Positions 15,683-25,432 of a stretch of 64,000 bases of DNA are shown one piece after another. The notes beneath the pieces are model-generated. The model saw only the letters and a program-made list of their open reading frames with translations, did not search any database and was not told where the DNA came from. The DNA is taken from positions 1 to 64,000 of the forward strand of contig JAAVFI010000050.1 of NCBI GenBank assembly GCA_014800815.1, in the 5' to 3' direction. The stretch comes from Bacteroidales bacterium. Its GTDB lineage: Bacteria > Bacteroidota > Bacteroidia > Bacteroidales > Muribaculaceae. Every line of letters begins with the position of its first letter. The first letter of the stretch is position 1. The position numbers were made by a program, and so were the translations under genes.

Positions 15683-18040
15683 TTACTTGCCTGCGTTGGA
15701 GCGATGAAGGCGGTCGATGTCCCGACTGGGTGCGAGTATGGGTTTAACGGGCCATACGCCGCTGCCGATAGAGATATTGGCCGATGCTTTGATGTCTCGG
15801 CTCGATGCGCCTGCCGCGAGGGTGTAAGTGCCAGCCGGAGTGTGCCAGGCCGAGTTGGCTTCATCGAAATAAGCTAAGTCGCGGGGAGTGAACGTGAAGG
15901 TGAGTACTTCTGATTCTCCCGGAGCGAGTTCGCGAGTCTTTGCGTAAGCCAGCAGTTCTTTTGTCGGGCGCTCGATGCCTGCGGGTGCGGAGTAGTAGAG
16001 CTGTGCAATTTCCTTACCGGGAGAAGTTCCCACGTTGGTTATTTTTATCGTGGCGGTGTAGTTGTCGCCGTTCTGTGCGATATTGAAGTCGGAGTAGTCG
16101 AAGTCGGTGTAGGAGAGTCCGTAGCCGAAGGGGTATGATACGTCCACGTCAAAACTGTCGAAATAGCGGTAGCCTACATATATGTCTTCTTCGTAAACGG
16201 TGTAGTCGATATTCTTCTTTTCGCGGGAGTGCTTGCGGGTGTTCGCGCCGAAGATTATTCCGCCGTCGACGTCAACGGGGAAGTTGCTGTTCGAGGCGTG
16301 ATCTTCAAATTTTTTCGGGAAGGTCATTGTCAATTTGCCCGAGGGGTATGCAGCGCCAGTGAGAATGTCGGCGATGCTGTTGCCGCCTTCCTGGCCGCTC
16401 TGCCATGCGCACAATATTGCGTCGGGGAGGTGCTTCCACGATGCTGTTTCGATAGCGCCGCCTACGTTCAGCACCACTACAACGGGTTTGCGGAGCTTGT
16501 GGTACTCGCTGCATACATTTTTGAGGAGCTCTTCTACGGCAGGGTCAAGATAAAAACTTGACGACGAACGGTCGGAGAATTCACCTGCACCAAAACCTAT
16601 CGTTACAATAGCGGCATCGTTGGTCACTGCCGAGTTGCGGATAAGTTCGGGCGTGATTTTCAATTCGTCGGGACGCTTGCGCACCGCCATCCAGAAAGTG
16701 CTGTCTTCGCGGGAGAGACGCTCGTATTCGTCGTTTATGTGTTTGCTGTAAATGCTTTCCAAGCGGTAATCTATAGTCATACCGTGGTTGACAAGGCCGT
16801 CGGTAAGATTGATTTTGTACGCACGGTTTACGTCGCCCGAACCGGTACCTCCGGCTATGAGGTCGTAGGAGTTGTTGCCGAACAGAGCCACCGATTTAAT
16901 TGCCGGGCTGAAGGGCAAAGTGCGGTCGGAGTTCTTGAGGAGCACCATACCCTCGGCAGCCGACTTCCGGCAGAGGGCGGCGTGGGCGTCGATATCGGGG
17001 CGGTTGCCGAACTGATAGTTGTTGAAACGCGGAGTCTGCATTATAAGGCGCAGAACCCGTGCGATGTTGCGGTCGATTACCTTTTCGTAGAGCGAACCGT
17101 CGTTGAGAGCCGCCAGTATCTCGGTGTACTCTCTGTCGTAGCCTGGCTGCAGCAAGTCGTTGCCTGCATACATCTGCGCTACTGCATCCGTGCCGCCGAA
17201 CCAGTCCGAAACCACAACGCCGTCGTAAGCCCACTCTCCGCGGAGAAGGCTGTCGAGCAACTGAGGATTTTCAGAAGTATAAAGGCCGTTGAGATAGTTG
17301 TACGACGACATTACGGTGTAGGGCGCAGCCTCCTTGACGGCATATTCGAAGCCCTTGAGATATATCTCGCGGAGGGCGCGCTGCGATACAATCGACTCGT
17401 TTGCCTTGCGGTTTGTCTCCTGATTATTGGCCGCGAGATGCTTCACGCAGGCTCCTACGCCGTTGCTCTGAATGCCTGAGGTGTAAGCGGCTGCAATGTG
17501 GCCGCTGAGCACTGGGTCTTCGGAGTAATACTCATAGTTGCGGCCGCAAAGCGGGTGACGCTGGATGTTGAGGGCCGGAGCAAGCATCACATCTATGCCG
17601 TATTCCAGGGCTTCGTTGCCTATTGCCCGACCGACCTCGGCCACGAGACTGTCGTTCCATGTCGAGCCCAGCAGAGTGCCCATAGGGAAGTGCGTGCAGC
17701 TGTAGCTTGTCGTATCACCGTCTCTGAAACGCTCTATACGTACTCCCGCGGGACCGTCGGCGAAGACTATCGCAGGAATACCGAGCCGTGGTATCGGCCA
17801 TGTGGTGCCGGCCGCACCGGGTACTATATTTTTAGTGTGACCTACCACGCCGTTGCCGTTGTCGTATTCATCACCCATACCCGCTCCGATAAGGAATCGG
17901 GCTTTCTCTTCGCGAGTCATAGCGGCTACGACGTCTTCGATCGGCGAAGTGCCCAAGCGGGGAGCAGTCTGACCGGCATAGACACAGGCGCATGCAGCCG
18001 TAGCGGCAACCGCCACGACTTCTCTTATATTAATATCCAT
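15683..18040 (-). CDS. GH3 beta-glucosidase-type glycoside hydrolase
   Basis: 785 aa with a signal-like N-terminus. It has the three domains of BglX-type GH3 enzymes: a TIM barrel (about 30-330), an alpha/beta sandwich (about 360-600) and an Fn3-like end (about 670-760). VVVSDWFGG carries the nucleophile Asp (residue 279). KHLAANNQETNR is the conserved KH(F/L)-x-NNQE substrate region. It removes terminal beta-glucosyl or similar residues from oligosaccharides in the periplasm. It is the last gene of the fimbrillin-sigma-FecR operon, 9 bases after FecR. Confidence 0.9.
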   Translation of the reverse strand: MDINIREVVAVAATAACACVYAGQTAPRLGTSPIEDVVAAMTREEKARFLIGAGMGDEYDNGNGVVGHTKNIVPGAAGTTWPIPRLGIPAIVFADGPAGVRIERFRDGDTTSYSCTHFPMGTLLGSTWNDSLVAEVGRAIGNEALEYGIDVMLAPALNIQRHPLCGRNYEYYSEDPVLSGHIAAAYTSGIQSNGVGACVKHLAANNQETNRKANESIVSQRALREIYLKGFEYAVKEAAPYTVMSSYNYLNGLYTSENPQLLDSLLRGEWAYDGVVVSDWFGGTDAVAQMYAGNDLLQPGYDREYTEILAALNDGSLYEKVIDRNIARVLRLIMQTPRFNNYQFGNRPDIDAHAALCRKSAAEGMVLLKNSDRTLPFSPAIKSVALFGNNSYDLIAGGTGSGDVNRAYKINLTDGLVNHGMTIDYRLESIYSKHINDEYERLSREDSTFWMAVRKRPDELKITPELIRNSAVTNDAAIVTIGFGAGEFSDRSSSSFYLDPAVEELLKNVCSEYHKLRKPVVVVLNVGGAIETASWKHLPDAILCAWQSGQEGGNSIADILTGAAYPSGKLTMTFPKKFEDHASNSNFPVDVDGGIIFGANTRKHSREKKNIDYTVYEEDIYVGYRYFDSFDVDVSYPFGYGLSYTDFDYSDFNIAQNGDNYTATIKITNVGTSPGKEIAQLYYSAPAGIERPTKELLAYAKTRELAPGESEVLTFTFTPRDLAYFDEANSAWHTPAGTYTLAAGASSRDIKASANISIGSGVWPVKPILAPSRDIDRLHRSNAGK

Positions 18041-18049
18041 ATTTGTAAC

Positions 18050-19072
18050 TCAAGACTTGGCTTTTACGTGAATAGTGTGCTTTACGGTTCCGTCTTCATT
18101 GCTGTACGACGACGCGTATTCAAGAGATGTCGACTTCTGTATCAGCTGCATCACCTGCTCGAGCGAGGCGTTTTCGAATGTTGCATAGAAGAGTACGTCG
18201 TGCAGCTTGGCGTCCACATCAAACTTGATGCCGTATATCTGGCCGAGGCGCTTGTAGACGTTGCAGAGCGGCTCGTTCTTGAACACGAGATTGCCCGTGC
18301 GCCACTGTACGTTCTTATCGGTATTGCCGAGATAGAGGCGCGAGCGCTTGATATTATCGTTGTAGACAATCACCTGTCCCGGAGTGAGCAATGCTTTGGA
18401 AAGACTGTCGGTGACCAATACCGAGCCGTCGGTTAGAGTGACCGTGGTGAGAGTATCGGAGGCGTAGGAGCAAACGTTGAATTCCGTGCCTACGGCTTCG
18501 ACCGTGATTTTTCCCGTGTTCACTACGAAGGGATGCTCGGTGTCGTGAGCCACCTTGAAATACGCCTCGCCCTCGATGTGAATGTTGCGTGAATCGTCGG
18601 GATTAGCGCGAGAGTAGAGCAGAGTGCTGCCACCATTGATCCATACCTCGGTGCTGTCGGGGAGCAAAGTGTGGACTCTGGTGCCCGGCATGGTGTATAT
18701 CTCGTGCGATACGGGTACGAACTTCGCTTTTTGGGAGCCTGCGTAGGTGAAGAGGAATACCGATGCTGCAATCAGAGGCAGTATCAATATCGCGGCCGTA
18801 TTGCGGAAGTAAGCGCCGAAGGTCGCAAACCTCTGTTGCAGAGTTTCGCGCTTGATACGTGACTCGACTTTCCTGAAGTCGTCGGCAAGAACACTGTCGG
18901 TATTTTCCAAGGGATTACCGGCTTGCTCCCATATATTTTTCATAACAAGGAAATGCCGTGCATTCTCTTCAGAGTCCTTAAGCAATGCAAAGAGCACTTT
19001 CTCATCGTCCGGAGTGGCTTCTCCGGCAAGATATCGTACGATTAAATCTTCGAAAAATTCAGAATTATCCAT
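18050..19072 (-). CDS. FecR-family anti-sigma factor
   Basis: 340 aa. A cytoplasmic N-terminus binding sigma (about 1-85), one membrane helix (about 95-110, TAAILILPLIAASVFLFTYA), then a periplasmic FecR domain (about 120-240, GGSTLLYSRANP, VGTEFNVCSY) and a C-terminal DUF4974/STN-like end. It holds the sigma factor until the STN domain of a TonB receptor signals ligand. The receptor encoded at 27987 has such a domain. It starts 10 bases after the sigma gene. Confidence 0.9.
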   Translation of the reverse strand: MDNSEFFEDLIVRYLAGEATPDDEKVLFALLKDSEENARHFLVMKNIWEQAGNPLENTDSVLADDFRKVESRIKRETLQQRFATFGAYFRNTAAILILPLIAASVFLFTYAGSQKAKFVPVSHEIYTMPGTRVHTLLPDSTEVWINGGSTLLYSRANPDDSRNIHIEGEAYFKVAHDTEHPFVVNTGKITVEAVGTEFNVCSYASDTLTTVTLTDGSVLVTDSLSKALLTPGQVIVYNDNIKRSRLYLGNTDKNVQWRTGNLVFKNEPLCNVYKRLGQIYGIKFDVDAKLHDVLFYATFENASLEQVMQLIQKSTSLEYASSYSNEDGTVKHTIHVKAKS

Positions 19073-19082
19073 TGTCCCTTGT

Positions 19083-19655
19083 TTATTTATCTAAGAATGG
19101 GAAGAGTCTTACTAATTCGGCACGAAGTTCGCGGACGATTTTAGTAACACGAACTTCGATAGTGCGGCGTGAAACGTGCATTATTTCGGCTATTTCGTCG
19201 TATTTGCGTCCTTCCCAGCGACTCATCTTGAAGGCCGCTACAGAGTCGGCGTCGAGTCGTTCGAGAGTAGCGTTTATCACTTTTTCCAACTCGTTGTATA
19301 GCAAATACTTGTCGGCCGCATTGTGAAGTACGGCCTCGTCGAGCACACTCAGTGCTTTCGCCATGTGAGCTTCAACTATTTTCTTGTGTTTGATGGCGTC
19401 GAGGCAGTCGTGACGCACACATCTGAGCAAATAGCTTTTGAGCGAATTTACCTTGATACGCTGCCTCTGACTCCACAGGTCGCAAAATACACTCTGAACG
19501 ATATCCTCACAATCCGAGCGTTCGGCAATCCACGAATTGCAGTAAAGCACCAAACTATAATAATACTTAGAAAAGATTGCAGCGAAAGCTTTGTGGTCGC
19601 TTTCGCTCAACCTTTCCAAAAGAATATCGTCGCTCAGCGTGGAATATCCTTTCAT
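19083..19655 (-). CDS. ECF RNA polymerase sigma factor (FecI-like)
   Basis: 190 aa. Region 2 (about 20-90, DCEDIVQSVFCDLW) and region 4 (about 130-180, MSRWEGRKYDEIAEIMHVSRR) are complete. It belongs to the Bacteroidetes PUL sigma/anti-sigma type. It is followed by its FecR partner and preceded by two fimbrillin genes in the same direction. The shared motif upstream of four local units (22533, 22597, 27903, 37162) is the likely target, so its own operon is probably self-activated; this is inference. Confidence 0.9.
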   Translation of the reverse strand: MKGYSTLSDDILLERLSESDHKAFAAIFSKYYYSLVLYCNSWIAERSDCEDIVQSVFCDLWSQRQRIKVNSLKSYLLRCVRHDCLDAIKHKKIVEAHMAKALSVLDEAVLHNAADKYLLYNELEKVINATLERLDADSVAAFKMSRWEGRKYDEIAEIMHVSRRTIEVRVTKIVRELRAELVRLFPFLDK

Positions 19656-19670
19656 GACATCCGTTTGCGT

Positions 19671-20519
19671 TTAATATTCCTCGACCTTCCAGTCTTCAAT
19701 TTGGCGTAAAACAATTTCGAAACCGGGTTCGCTGACAACAACATCGAACTTATATACGCTGCCCTGCATGAAGTCGATAGGGCCGAGTTTCTTGGTGAAG
19801 CTTACGCCTTTGAGAGTGCATGATACCACTAAGTTGGGTACGTTGCAGGCAATAACCGAGCACTCGGCGTTGCGGCCGCCGTTGAGCACAGTCATGGCTA
19901 TATCTCCTGTCTGACCATGCGTGATTTCACCCGAGAACAAGTCGAAGTCGGCCTTGACGGGCATATCGGAAATAGCAAAGGAAATTGCGGCGAGGTCGGC
20001 ATCGCTAATGCCTTCGCCTGCAGTGATGCCAAACTCCGCACGCGAGAGGATGTGCTTGAGTTGTACTTTGACAGGTGCAAGCGCCATATATCTGTTTCGG
20101 TTGGCCGAATAGAGGTAGTCGCTTGCAGCGGCTGCCGCAGGAGTGGCTACATCCAGCCGGAGAGTATTTGCAGCCGACGCCGATGCTGTGTAAGGAGTAT
20201 AGCAGAAGATGTTGACCTTCGAGCCGTCCTTGGGGTAGAAAAGGCTGTTGCCGGTATCAATCACGCCTTCGTCGTCCATAGGCAACTCAAGGTTTGATAC
20301 GATAGGAGCACCGTCTTCAGATGCGAGCATATATACACCCACTTTGGAGTTGCCCTCGAAAGCTTCGGGCTTATCCTTTTCATAGGGGGTGATCTGTGCC
20401 TTGAGCTGTACGGCAACTTCCGGAAGATCTTTCTCACCTCCTTCGTAGATATCCTCGCAGGATGTCAGCGCCGTGGTTGCCAGTATTATTGCACAGACAG
20501 GTAATAGATTGATTTTCAT
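19671..20519 (-). CDS. Fimbrillin-family lipoprotein
   Basis: 282 aa. The signal ends in TTALTSCED, a lipobox (Cys about 21). The mature part is beta-rich with GVYMLASEDGAP and FYPKDGSKVNIFCYTPY, the typical fimbrillin N-terminal region of Bacteroidales. It ends with the short acidic EDWKVEEY. It sits between the large fimbrillin and the sigma gene (15-base gap). It may be a surface adhesin or glycan-contact protein of the locus. Confidence 0.75.
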   Translation of the reverse strand: MKINLLPVCAIILATTALTSCEDIYEGGEKDLPEVAVQLKAQITPYEKDKPEAFEGNSKVGVYMLASEDGAPIVSNLELPMDDEGVIDTGNSLFYPKDGSKVNIFCYTPYTASASAANTLRLDVATPAAAAASDYLYSANRNRYMALAPVKVQLKHILSRAEFGITAGEGISDADLAAISFAISDMPVKADFDLFSGEITHGQTGDIAMTVLNGGRNAECSVIACNVPNLVVSCTLKGVSFTKKLGPIDFMQGSVYKFDVVVSEPGFEIVLRQIEDWKVEEY

Positions 20520-20543
20520 GTCGAAATAAATGAATATTTAACA

Positions 20544-20582
20544 ATAAGGGGCGATAACCCGCTTAAGGCTGCCGCCCCTTAT
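20544..20582 (-). terminator. Intergenic hairpin between fimbrillin genes
   Basis: ATAAGGGGCG and CGCCCCTTAT pair perfectly (10 bp). There is no long T-run, so it may lower or stabilise expression between the first gene and the fimbrillin-sigma-FecR-GH3 part. Confidence 0.5.
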
Positions 20583-20599
20583 CTGCAAATATGGGGAAT

Positions 20600-22447
20600 T
20601 TATTTTACTTTAACACAGCGTACGTTCAGACCGTTGCAGGTACTGTAGTTGTTTATCTGGCCCCAATCGCCGTCGAACTGTACAGCCTGATTCTTGAGGG
20701 GATACTCAGGAGCGGCCATTGTACCTGAGAAGAGCATTGCACTTGTTGTGTTGCCGAATGTGCCGTCGAAGCGCATGCGACCGCCCTTGGGATAGATCGA
20801 GAGGGGATCTCCTACCAGTGCATTGCCGTCGAGATATGAAGCCCAGGGAGAAAGGCCGTTGCGGTAGTCGGGTACCATCCAGCCTGCGGGAGAGGGGTCA
20901 AATACACCCTTTTCGCCGGTAGCTTCTACAGTCCAGTAGTTGGGGCCGTAGAGGAGTTCGGCATTAGCGTCGGTTGTAATCCAGCTGTAGGGCTCACCGC
21001 CTGAAGTAACGAACAGGCCGGGGAAAGTGAGGATACGACGGGTAGACTGACCCTGGTCGCTGCCCCAGATACCGTCGACGGTATAAGTGAAGGGGTTATT
21101 GTCGATGTCGTATAGGGGAATTTCGGTGAGTTTGGTACCGTCGGTGGGGAATTTGTCGGTGAAGCTTGCGTAGGGCTCGTTGTTGCTGCCCTGGTAGTAC
21201 ATACCGATAGAGAGCGGGTTGTTTACGTCGTTGGAGAGAGCGCCGAGGTTGCGATCCATAAATACGTAGTCGTCAACGCCGTCGCCGTTGTTGTCTACAC
21301 CTACGGTGTGAGCTTCGGGGTCGAAGTTTGTAACCCAGATGTGGTATGACCATACCTTGTCGCCACCCATTGTTACGGATACGAGGGCATTACCTTCGAG
21401 CTCGCCGGTCTGTACAGTTACGGTGCTCTGTTCGCGCTGATCTGCGTTGGCATTGAGCTTAACGCTTGTTATCAGGCTCTTGTGGTCCTGCCAGATGAGA
21501 GTAACACCGAGTTCGCCGTCGTTGCGCAGATTGCCATTGTTGATGTAGGGTATATCCTGCCATACCTTGAAGGCCTTGAGTACGGGGAAAGTAACTGATT
21601 CACCGGGTTTTACCATGTAGCAGTTGGGGAGGTCGGCAAGCGATACGAGGGTAGAAGTGATGTTGTATTTATAAGCCAGACCGGCAAATACATTTTCGTT
21701 TTTCAGCGAGTAATCCTGAGTTTCGTTACCCGACTTGATCACGATTTTCGCATCCTCAGCTACCTTCTGAGCAGGCACATAAGCGCGGAAGTGCTTGGTG
21801 CCTACCATAGTCATAGGCAGAGATTTAACTTCGGTGCCGCAAGTCATCACCTCGTCGGTGCCGTATTCACCGAGGTTGAATGTGGCGGAAGTGCAGAAAC
21901 CTTCAGCAGTAAGAGCGCTGCCTGCACCGTCGACGATCTGAGCGTCGAGCAGACCGAGCTGGTGATAGAATGTGAGTGTTACCGTTTCTACCGAATTGTC
22001 GATGTCGGCTGTTTTGGCCATCATCAGGTCGTACATTGCTGTCGATGCGTTGTAGCCGATAGCCTTGGGGTCGACATTCTCAGCATAGGGATAGTAGGCG
22101 TAGAAGTCGAGTTCCACACCACTCTCGGGGAAGGTAACTTCTTTGTCGATTACCCACTGACCGCCGATGTAGGACAGTTTGTAGTTGTCGGCATAGTTGC
22201 CGGTAGAAGCGAGGTCGGCGGTTTCGCCTGCGGGGTGAGCAACAACATAGAGACCTAACTCGTCGCCATTGTCGAAAGTGGTCTTGAAATTGTCGTCAGT
22301 AGTTGCGCGAGAAGCGCTGCCGGCAGTAAGGATTTCGAACTTGATACCGGTATTCGACTCATTTTTGTTGCCGAAAAAAACATCTTCGTCTTGTGAGCAT
22401 GACGCAAGAATCAAGAGTGATGCTCCGTAGAAAATTAGCTTTTTCAT
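20600..22447 (-). CDS. Fimbrillin-family protein with major-paralogous C-terminal domain
   Basis: 615 aa lipoprotein (LLILASCSQ lipobox, Cys about 17). Residues about 40-270 form the fimbrillin domain (DELGLYVVAHPAG, ELDFYAYYPYAENVD). From about 285 to the end is the domain often called the Fibrobacter major paralogous domain: FMDRNLGALS, GANNEPY-like YYQGSNNEPYASF, WMVPDYRNG, and the terminal RCVKVK. It is probably surface exposed and may bind glycan or substrate. It is the first gene of the operon driven by the motif at 22533-22561. Confidence 0.75.
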   Translation of the reverse strand: MKKLIFYGASLLILASCSQDEDVFFGNKNESNTGIKFEILTAGSASRATTDDNFKTTFDNGDELGLYVVAHPAGETADLASTGNYADNYKLSYIGGQWVIDKEVTFPESGVELDFYAYYPYAENVDPKAIGYNASTAMYDLMMAKTADIDNSVETVTLTFYHQLGLLDAQIVDGAGSALTAEGFCTSATFNLGEYGTDEVMTCGTEVKSLPMTMVGTKHFRAYVPAQKVAEDAKIVIKSGNETQDYSLKNENVFAGLAYKYNITSTLVSLADLPNCYMVKPGESVTFPVLKAFKVWQDIPYINNGNLRNDGELGVTLIWQDHKSLITSVKLNANADQREQSTVTVQTGELEGNALVSVTMGGDKVWSYHIWVTNFDPEAHTVGVDNNGDGVDDYVFMDRNLGALSNDVNNPLSIGMYYQGSNNEPYASFTDKFPTDGTKLTEIPLYDIDNNPFTYTVDGIWGSDQGQSTRRILTFPGLFVTSGGEPYSWITTDANAELLYGPNYWTVEATGEKGVFDPSPAGWMVPDYRNGLSPWASYLDGNALVGDPLSIYPKGGRMRFDGTFGNTTSAMLFSGTMAAPEYPLKNQAVQFDGDWGQINNYSTCNGLNVRCVKVK

Positions 22448-22532
22448 TTATTAATTTAAGGGGTTAAATTTTTAACTCATTATCTTCGAGTGTTTTTGTT
22501 GAATATAAGGCTCGCTCTGAGCCAAATTCGTA

Positions 22533-22561
22533 TATAAGGCGATTGTCGTCGAATAACACAC
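22533..22561 (-). promoter_or_regulatory. PUL regulon promoter motif, copy 1 (fimbrillin-sigma operon)
   Basis: The minus strand reads GTGTGTTA, 11 bases, TCGCCTTATA, about 86 bases before the fimbrillin start. It is back to back with copy 2. Confidence 0.7.
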
Positions 22562-22596
22562 ATATTATTTTATAAATTTTTTTTAACATCGGCAAT

Positions 22597-22625
22597 GTGT
22601 GCATCTCACTTCGGGTCGCCTTATA
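22597..22625 (+). promoter_or_regulatory. PUL regulon promoter motif, copy 2 (GH63-like operon)
   Basis: GTGTGCAT, 11 bases, TCGCCTTATA, 70 bases before the 22695 start. It has the same spacing as the other copies. Confidence 0.7.
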
Positions 22626-22694
22626 AATAAGTCATGAAAAATTACTCCTGACCCGTCTCCGATATTTATCACCTTATAAGTATTATACCAATCT

Positions 22695-24206
22695 ATGCGA
22701 CACATCACACTCGGATTGCTGCTGGCATGCTTCGTGCCGCTTGCAGCATTTGCAGAAACTCCGTCGAAGGGTCCGCTGCCCAAAGAGCTGCTTCCCTCGC
22801 CGATATATTCACCCGAACCCGGTTTTACCGACCTTTACTGGAAAGCGTGGGAGCTTGCCTGGGATAGAGTAAAATATCAGGAGGGCGTACCTCAGTCGCC
22901 CTATATGGACGAAAATCTCTGGGACGATACCATATGGATATGGGATACGGAATTTATGGTGCTCTTCTGCCGCTACGCCCCCGATGTTTTTCCCGGCATC
23001 GAGAGTCTCGACAATTTCTACCGCTGCATACTCGAGAAAGACTCCACGGCGTTGAGGATTCAGCATCCCGACAATCCGCCGTTCTACTCTTGGGTTGAGT
23101 GGGAGTACTATAAAGTGACCGGCGACCGCGACCGTCTCGAAAAGGTATTCATCGAGCATCAGTGGCCGCAACGCCACTATCAGTGGTTCGATTCGCTGAA
23201 AATAGGCACTCAACTGCACTTCGAGCATGCACCCATATTGCTGCAGAAAGAAGACCTCGGCTATCGCTGGGGCGATGTGCAGAGCGGTATGGACAATACT
23301 CCCCGCACCGCCGATGCAATCTCTGTGGAAGATATGCTGTGGATGGATGCCGCCGCCCAGCAGGCACTCTCGGCTCTCTACATCAGCCGTATCGGTAAAG
23401 AGCTTGGCCGCAGCGATATGGTGGCTGAATACGATTCGCTCTATGCCGCCGGTAAAAAGCTCCTCAACGACTACTATTGGGATGAGGCCGACGGCTTCTA
23501 CTATGATATAAACAGCTGCGACACCACCCACATCAAGGTGCGCACACCGGCTGTCTACTGGGCTATGCTTGCCGAAGTCGCCGACAGCACTCAGGCCGGG
23601 CGAGTTGCTGCCTACGCTGCCGACTCGCTGGAGTTCGGCGGTCGCTATCCCTGGCCTACTATATCGCGCCGTCACCGCTGCTACGACAATGAGACTGGCG
23701 ATTACTGGCGCGGAGCCGTATGGTTGCCCACGGCTTATGTAGGCACCAAAGCCCTCGAAACCTACTGCTACAACGACCTGGCCGATGAAAACGCCCTACG
23801 CCTGCTCCGACAGATGGAGGAGACATACCGCACATTCACTCCCGCCACCATTTGGGAGTGCTACTCGCCGTCGGCTTCCGAGCCCTCGATACATACGCTG
23901 CCGTGGAACGGCAAGCGCGAGCGCGTGCGTCCCGATTTCTGCGGTTGGTCGGCGCTCGGACCCATATCGCTCTTTATAGAGAATGTGCTCGGCTTCAACA
24001 ATATCGACGCCGGCGCCAAGCTCGTGGAGTGGCGAAAGAAAGGGGAGGGCACTCAAGGCATACGCAATCTCCGCTTCGGCGATATCGTCACCGATATTGT
24101 GGCTGAAGACAATAGATTGACCGTTGAGAGCAATCACCCCTATACCCTCCGTATCAACGGCAGAGACTTATCAATAAAGAAAGGAAAAAATAAATTCAAA
24201 ATATGA
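22695..24206 (+). CDS. GH63-like (alpha/alpha)6 glycoside hydrolase
   Basis: 503 aa with a signal peptide (MRHITLGLLLACFVPLAAFA). The sequence fits the GH63/GH37 (MGH1-like) toroid: WDDTIWIWDTEFMVLF near the start, DYYWDEADGFYYD, and DYWRGAVWLPTAY. It ends with a short beta unit. Family members cleave alpha-glucosides such as mannosylglycerate- or glucosyl-type linkages. It is the first gene of a three-enzyme operon, and its stop overlaps the next start (ATGA). Confidence 0.75.
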   Translation: MRHITLGLLLACFVPLAAFAETPSKGPLPKELLPSPIYSPEPGFTDLYWKAWELAWDRVKYQEGVPQSPYMDENLWDDTIWIWDTEFMVLFCRYAPDVFPGIESLDNFYRCILEKDSTALRIQHPDNPPFYSWVEWEYYKVTGDRDRLEKVFIEHQWPQRHYQWFDSLKIGTQLHFEHAPILLQKEDLGYRWGDVQSGMDNTPRTADAISVEDMLWMDAAAQQALSALYISRIGKELGRSDMVAEYDSLYAAGKKLLNDYYWDEADGFYYDINSCDTTHIKVRTPAVYWAMLAEVADSTQAGRVAAYAADSLEFGGRYPWPTISRRHRCYDNETGDYWRGAVWLPTAYVGTKALETYCYNDLADENALRLLRQMEETYRTFTPATIWECYSPSASEPSIHTLPWNGKRERVRPDFCGWSALGPISLFIENVLGFNNIDAGAKLVEWRKKGEGTQGIRNLRFGDIVTDIVAEDNRLTVESNHPYTLRINGRDLSIKKGKNKFKI

Positions 24207-25414
24207 TTCAATCCACTAAATTTCTCACCGACCATATGCGCGTCGGTGCAGTGATGCTCGCGGCAGCCCTCGGGCTCGGCGCTTCGCCAAGAAATATTAC
24301 CAATGATACCGACGGCTATGTCGTGTCGGCCTATGTGTGGCCTTCGTGCCATAACGACTCTCTCGGTCAGCTCTATCTCTGGCCCGACGGCGAGGGCGAA
24401 TGGGAAGTGATAAAGAAAGGAAATCCGCGCTTCGAGGGACATTATCAGCCCAAGCAGCCTCTGTGGGGCTATGAGCAGGACGACGACCCCAAAGTGGTGG
24501 AGCGGTGGATCGATACTGCCACTAAATACGGCGTGAACAACTTCGTGTACGACTGGTACTGGTTTATGAACGGCCCTTATCTCGAAGACGCCCTCAACAA
24601 CGGTTTCCTAAAGGCCGCCAACAACGAAGATATGTCGTTCTACATCATGTGGGCCAACCATTTCGTAAAGAAAAACTACTGGAACTGGCATAAATACGGC
24701 GGCGATGAGTCGATACTCTTCGACCCTGTGCTCGATGAGGAGAACTACAAGATTGTGGTCGACCGTGTGATAAATCAGTACTTCACCAAGCCAAACTATC
24801 TCAAGATAGACGGAAAGCCCGTGTTCGGAATTTTCAGCATCAAAAACTTCCTGCGCGGCTTTGACGGCGACCTCGAGAAGGGCGCCAAGGCTCTGCGATA
24901 CTTTGAGAAAAAGGCTCGCGAGGCCGGCTTCAAGGGGGTACATTTCCAGGAGATGCCCGGCAACGGCGAAGTGCTCACCGAAGAAGATATAGCAAGGATA
25001 AACGAATATCACAAAAAGCTCGGTATCAGCAGTGTGGCGTTCTACAACATGGGTGGCTTCGACTGCGACTACATGACTCACGGCGCCAACAGTATCGACA
25101 TCCGCAACAGCTGGGACAAGGAGATCGACGCCCCCGTATTTCCTACCGTCTCGGTGGGTTGGGACGATACTCCCCGCTTCCCGCTCAAGGGGGCGAAAGA
25201 CGTTACCCGCTACCACAATACACCCCAATCTTTCGCCGGCTTCCTGCAGGCGGCAAAAGAGTATGTCGACGCCCACCCCGATCAGCCCAAAATGATAATG
25301 ATAAATGCCTGGAACGAATGGATCGAGGGCAGCTATCTCTTGCCTGACCGTCTCAACGGCTACGGTTATCTCGAGGCCGTGAGCGATGTGCTCGGCGGAA
25401 AGTATGACAAATAA
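24203..25414 (+). CDS. GH99-like / WbsX-type glycoside hydrolase
   Basis: 403 aa. A likely signal peptide (AVMLAAALGLG) follows an N-terminal extension. YVWPSCHNDS, VYDWYWFMNGPYLEDAL and INAWNEWIEGSYLLPD are typical of the WbsX/GH99-like barrel family, which includes endo-alpha-mannosidase relatives and many untested PUL enzymes. The substrate is not predictable from sequence. It is coupled to the GH63-like gene by a 4-base overlap. The 18 bases to GH31 suggest one transcript. Confidence 0.7.
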   Translation: MIQSTKFLTDHMRVGAVMLAAALGLGASPRNITNDTDGYVVSAYVWPSCHNDSLGQLYLWPDGEGEWEVIKKGNPRFEGHYQPKQPLWGYEQDDDPKVVERWIDTATKYGVNNFVYDWYWFMNGPYLEDALNNGFLKAANNEDMSFYIMWANHFVKKNYWNWHKYGGDESILFDPVLDEENYKIVVDRVINQYFTKPNYLKIDGKPVFGIFSIKNFLRGFDGDLEKGAKALRYFEKKAREAGFKGVHFQEMPGNGEVLTEEDIARINEYHKKLGISSVAFYNMGGFDCDYMTHGANSIDIRNSWDKEIDAPVFPTVSVGWDDTPRFPLKGAKDVTRYHNTPQSFAGFLQAAKEYVDAHPDQPKMIMINAWNEWIEGSYLLPDRLNGYGYLEAVSDVLGGKYDK

Positions 25415-25432
25415 ATATTAGCACCTTATTGA

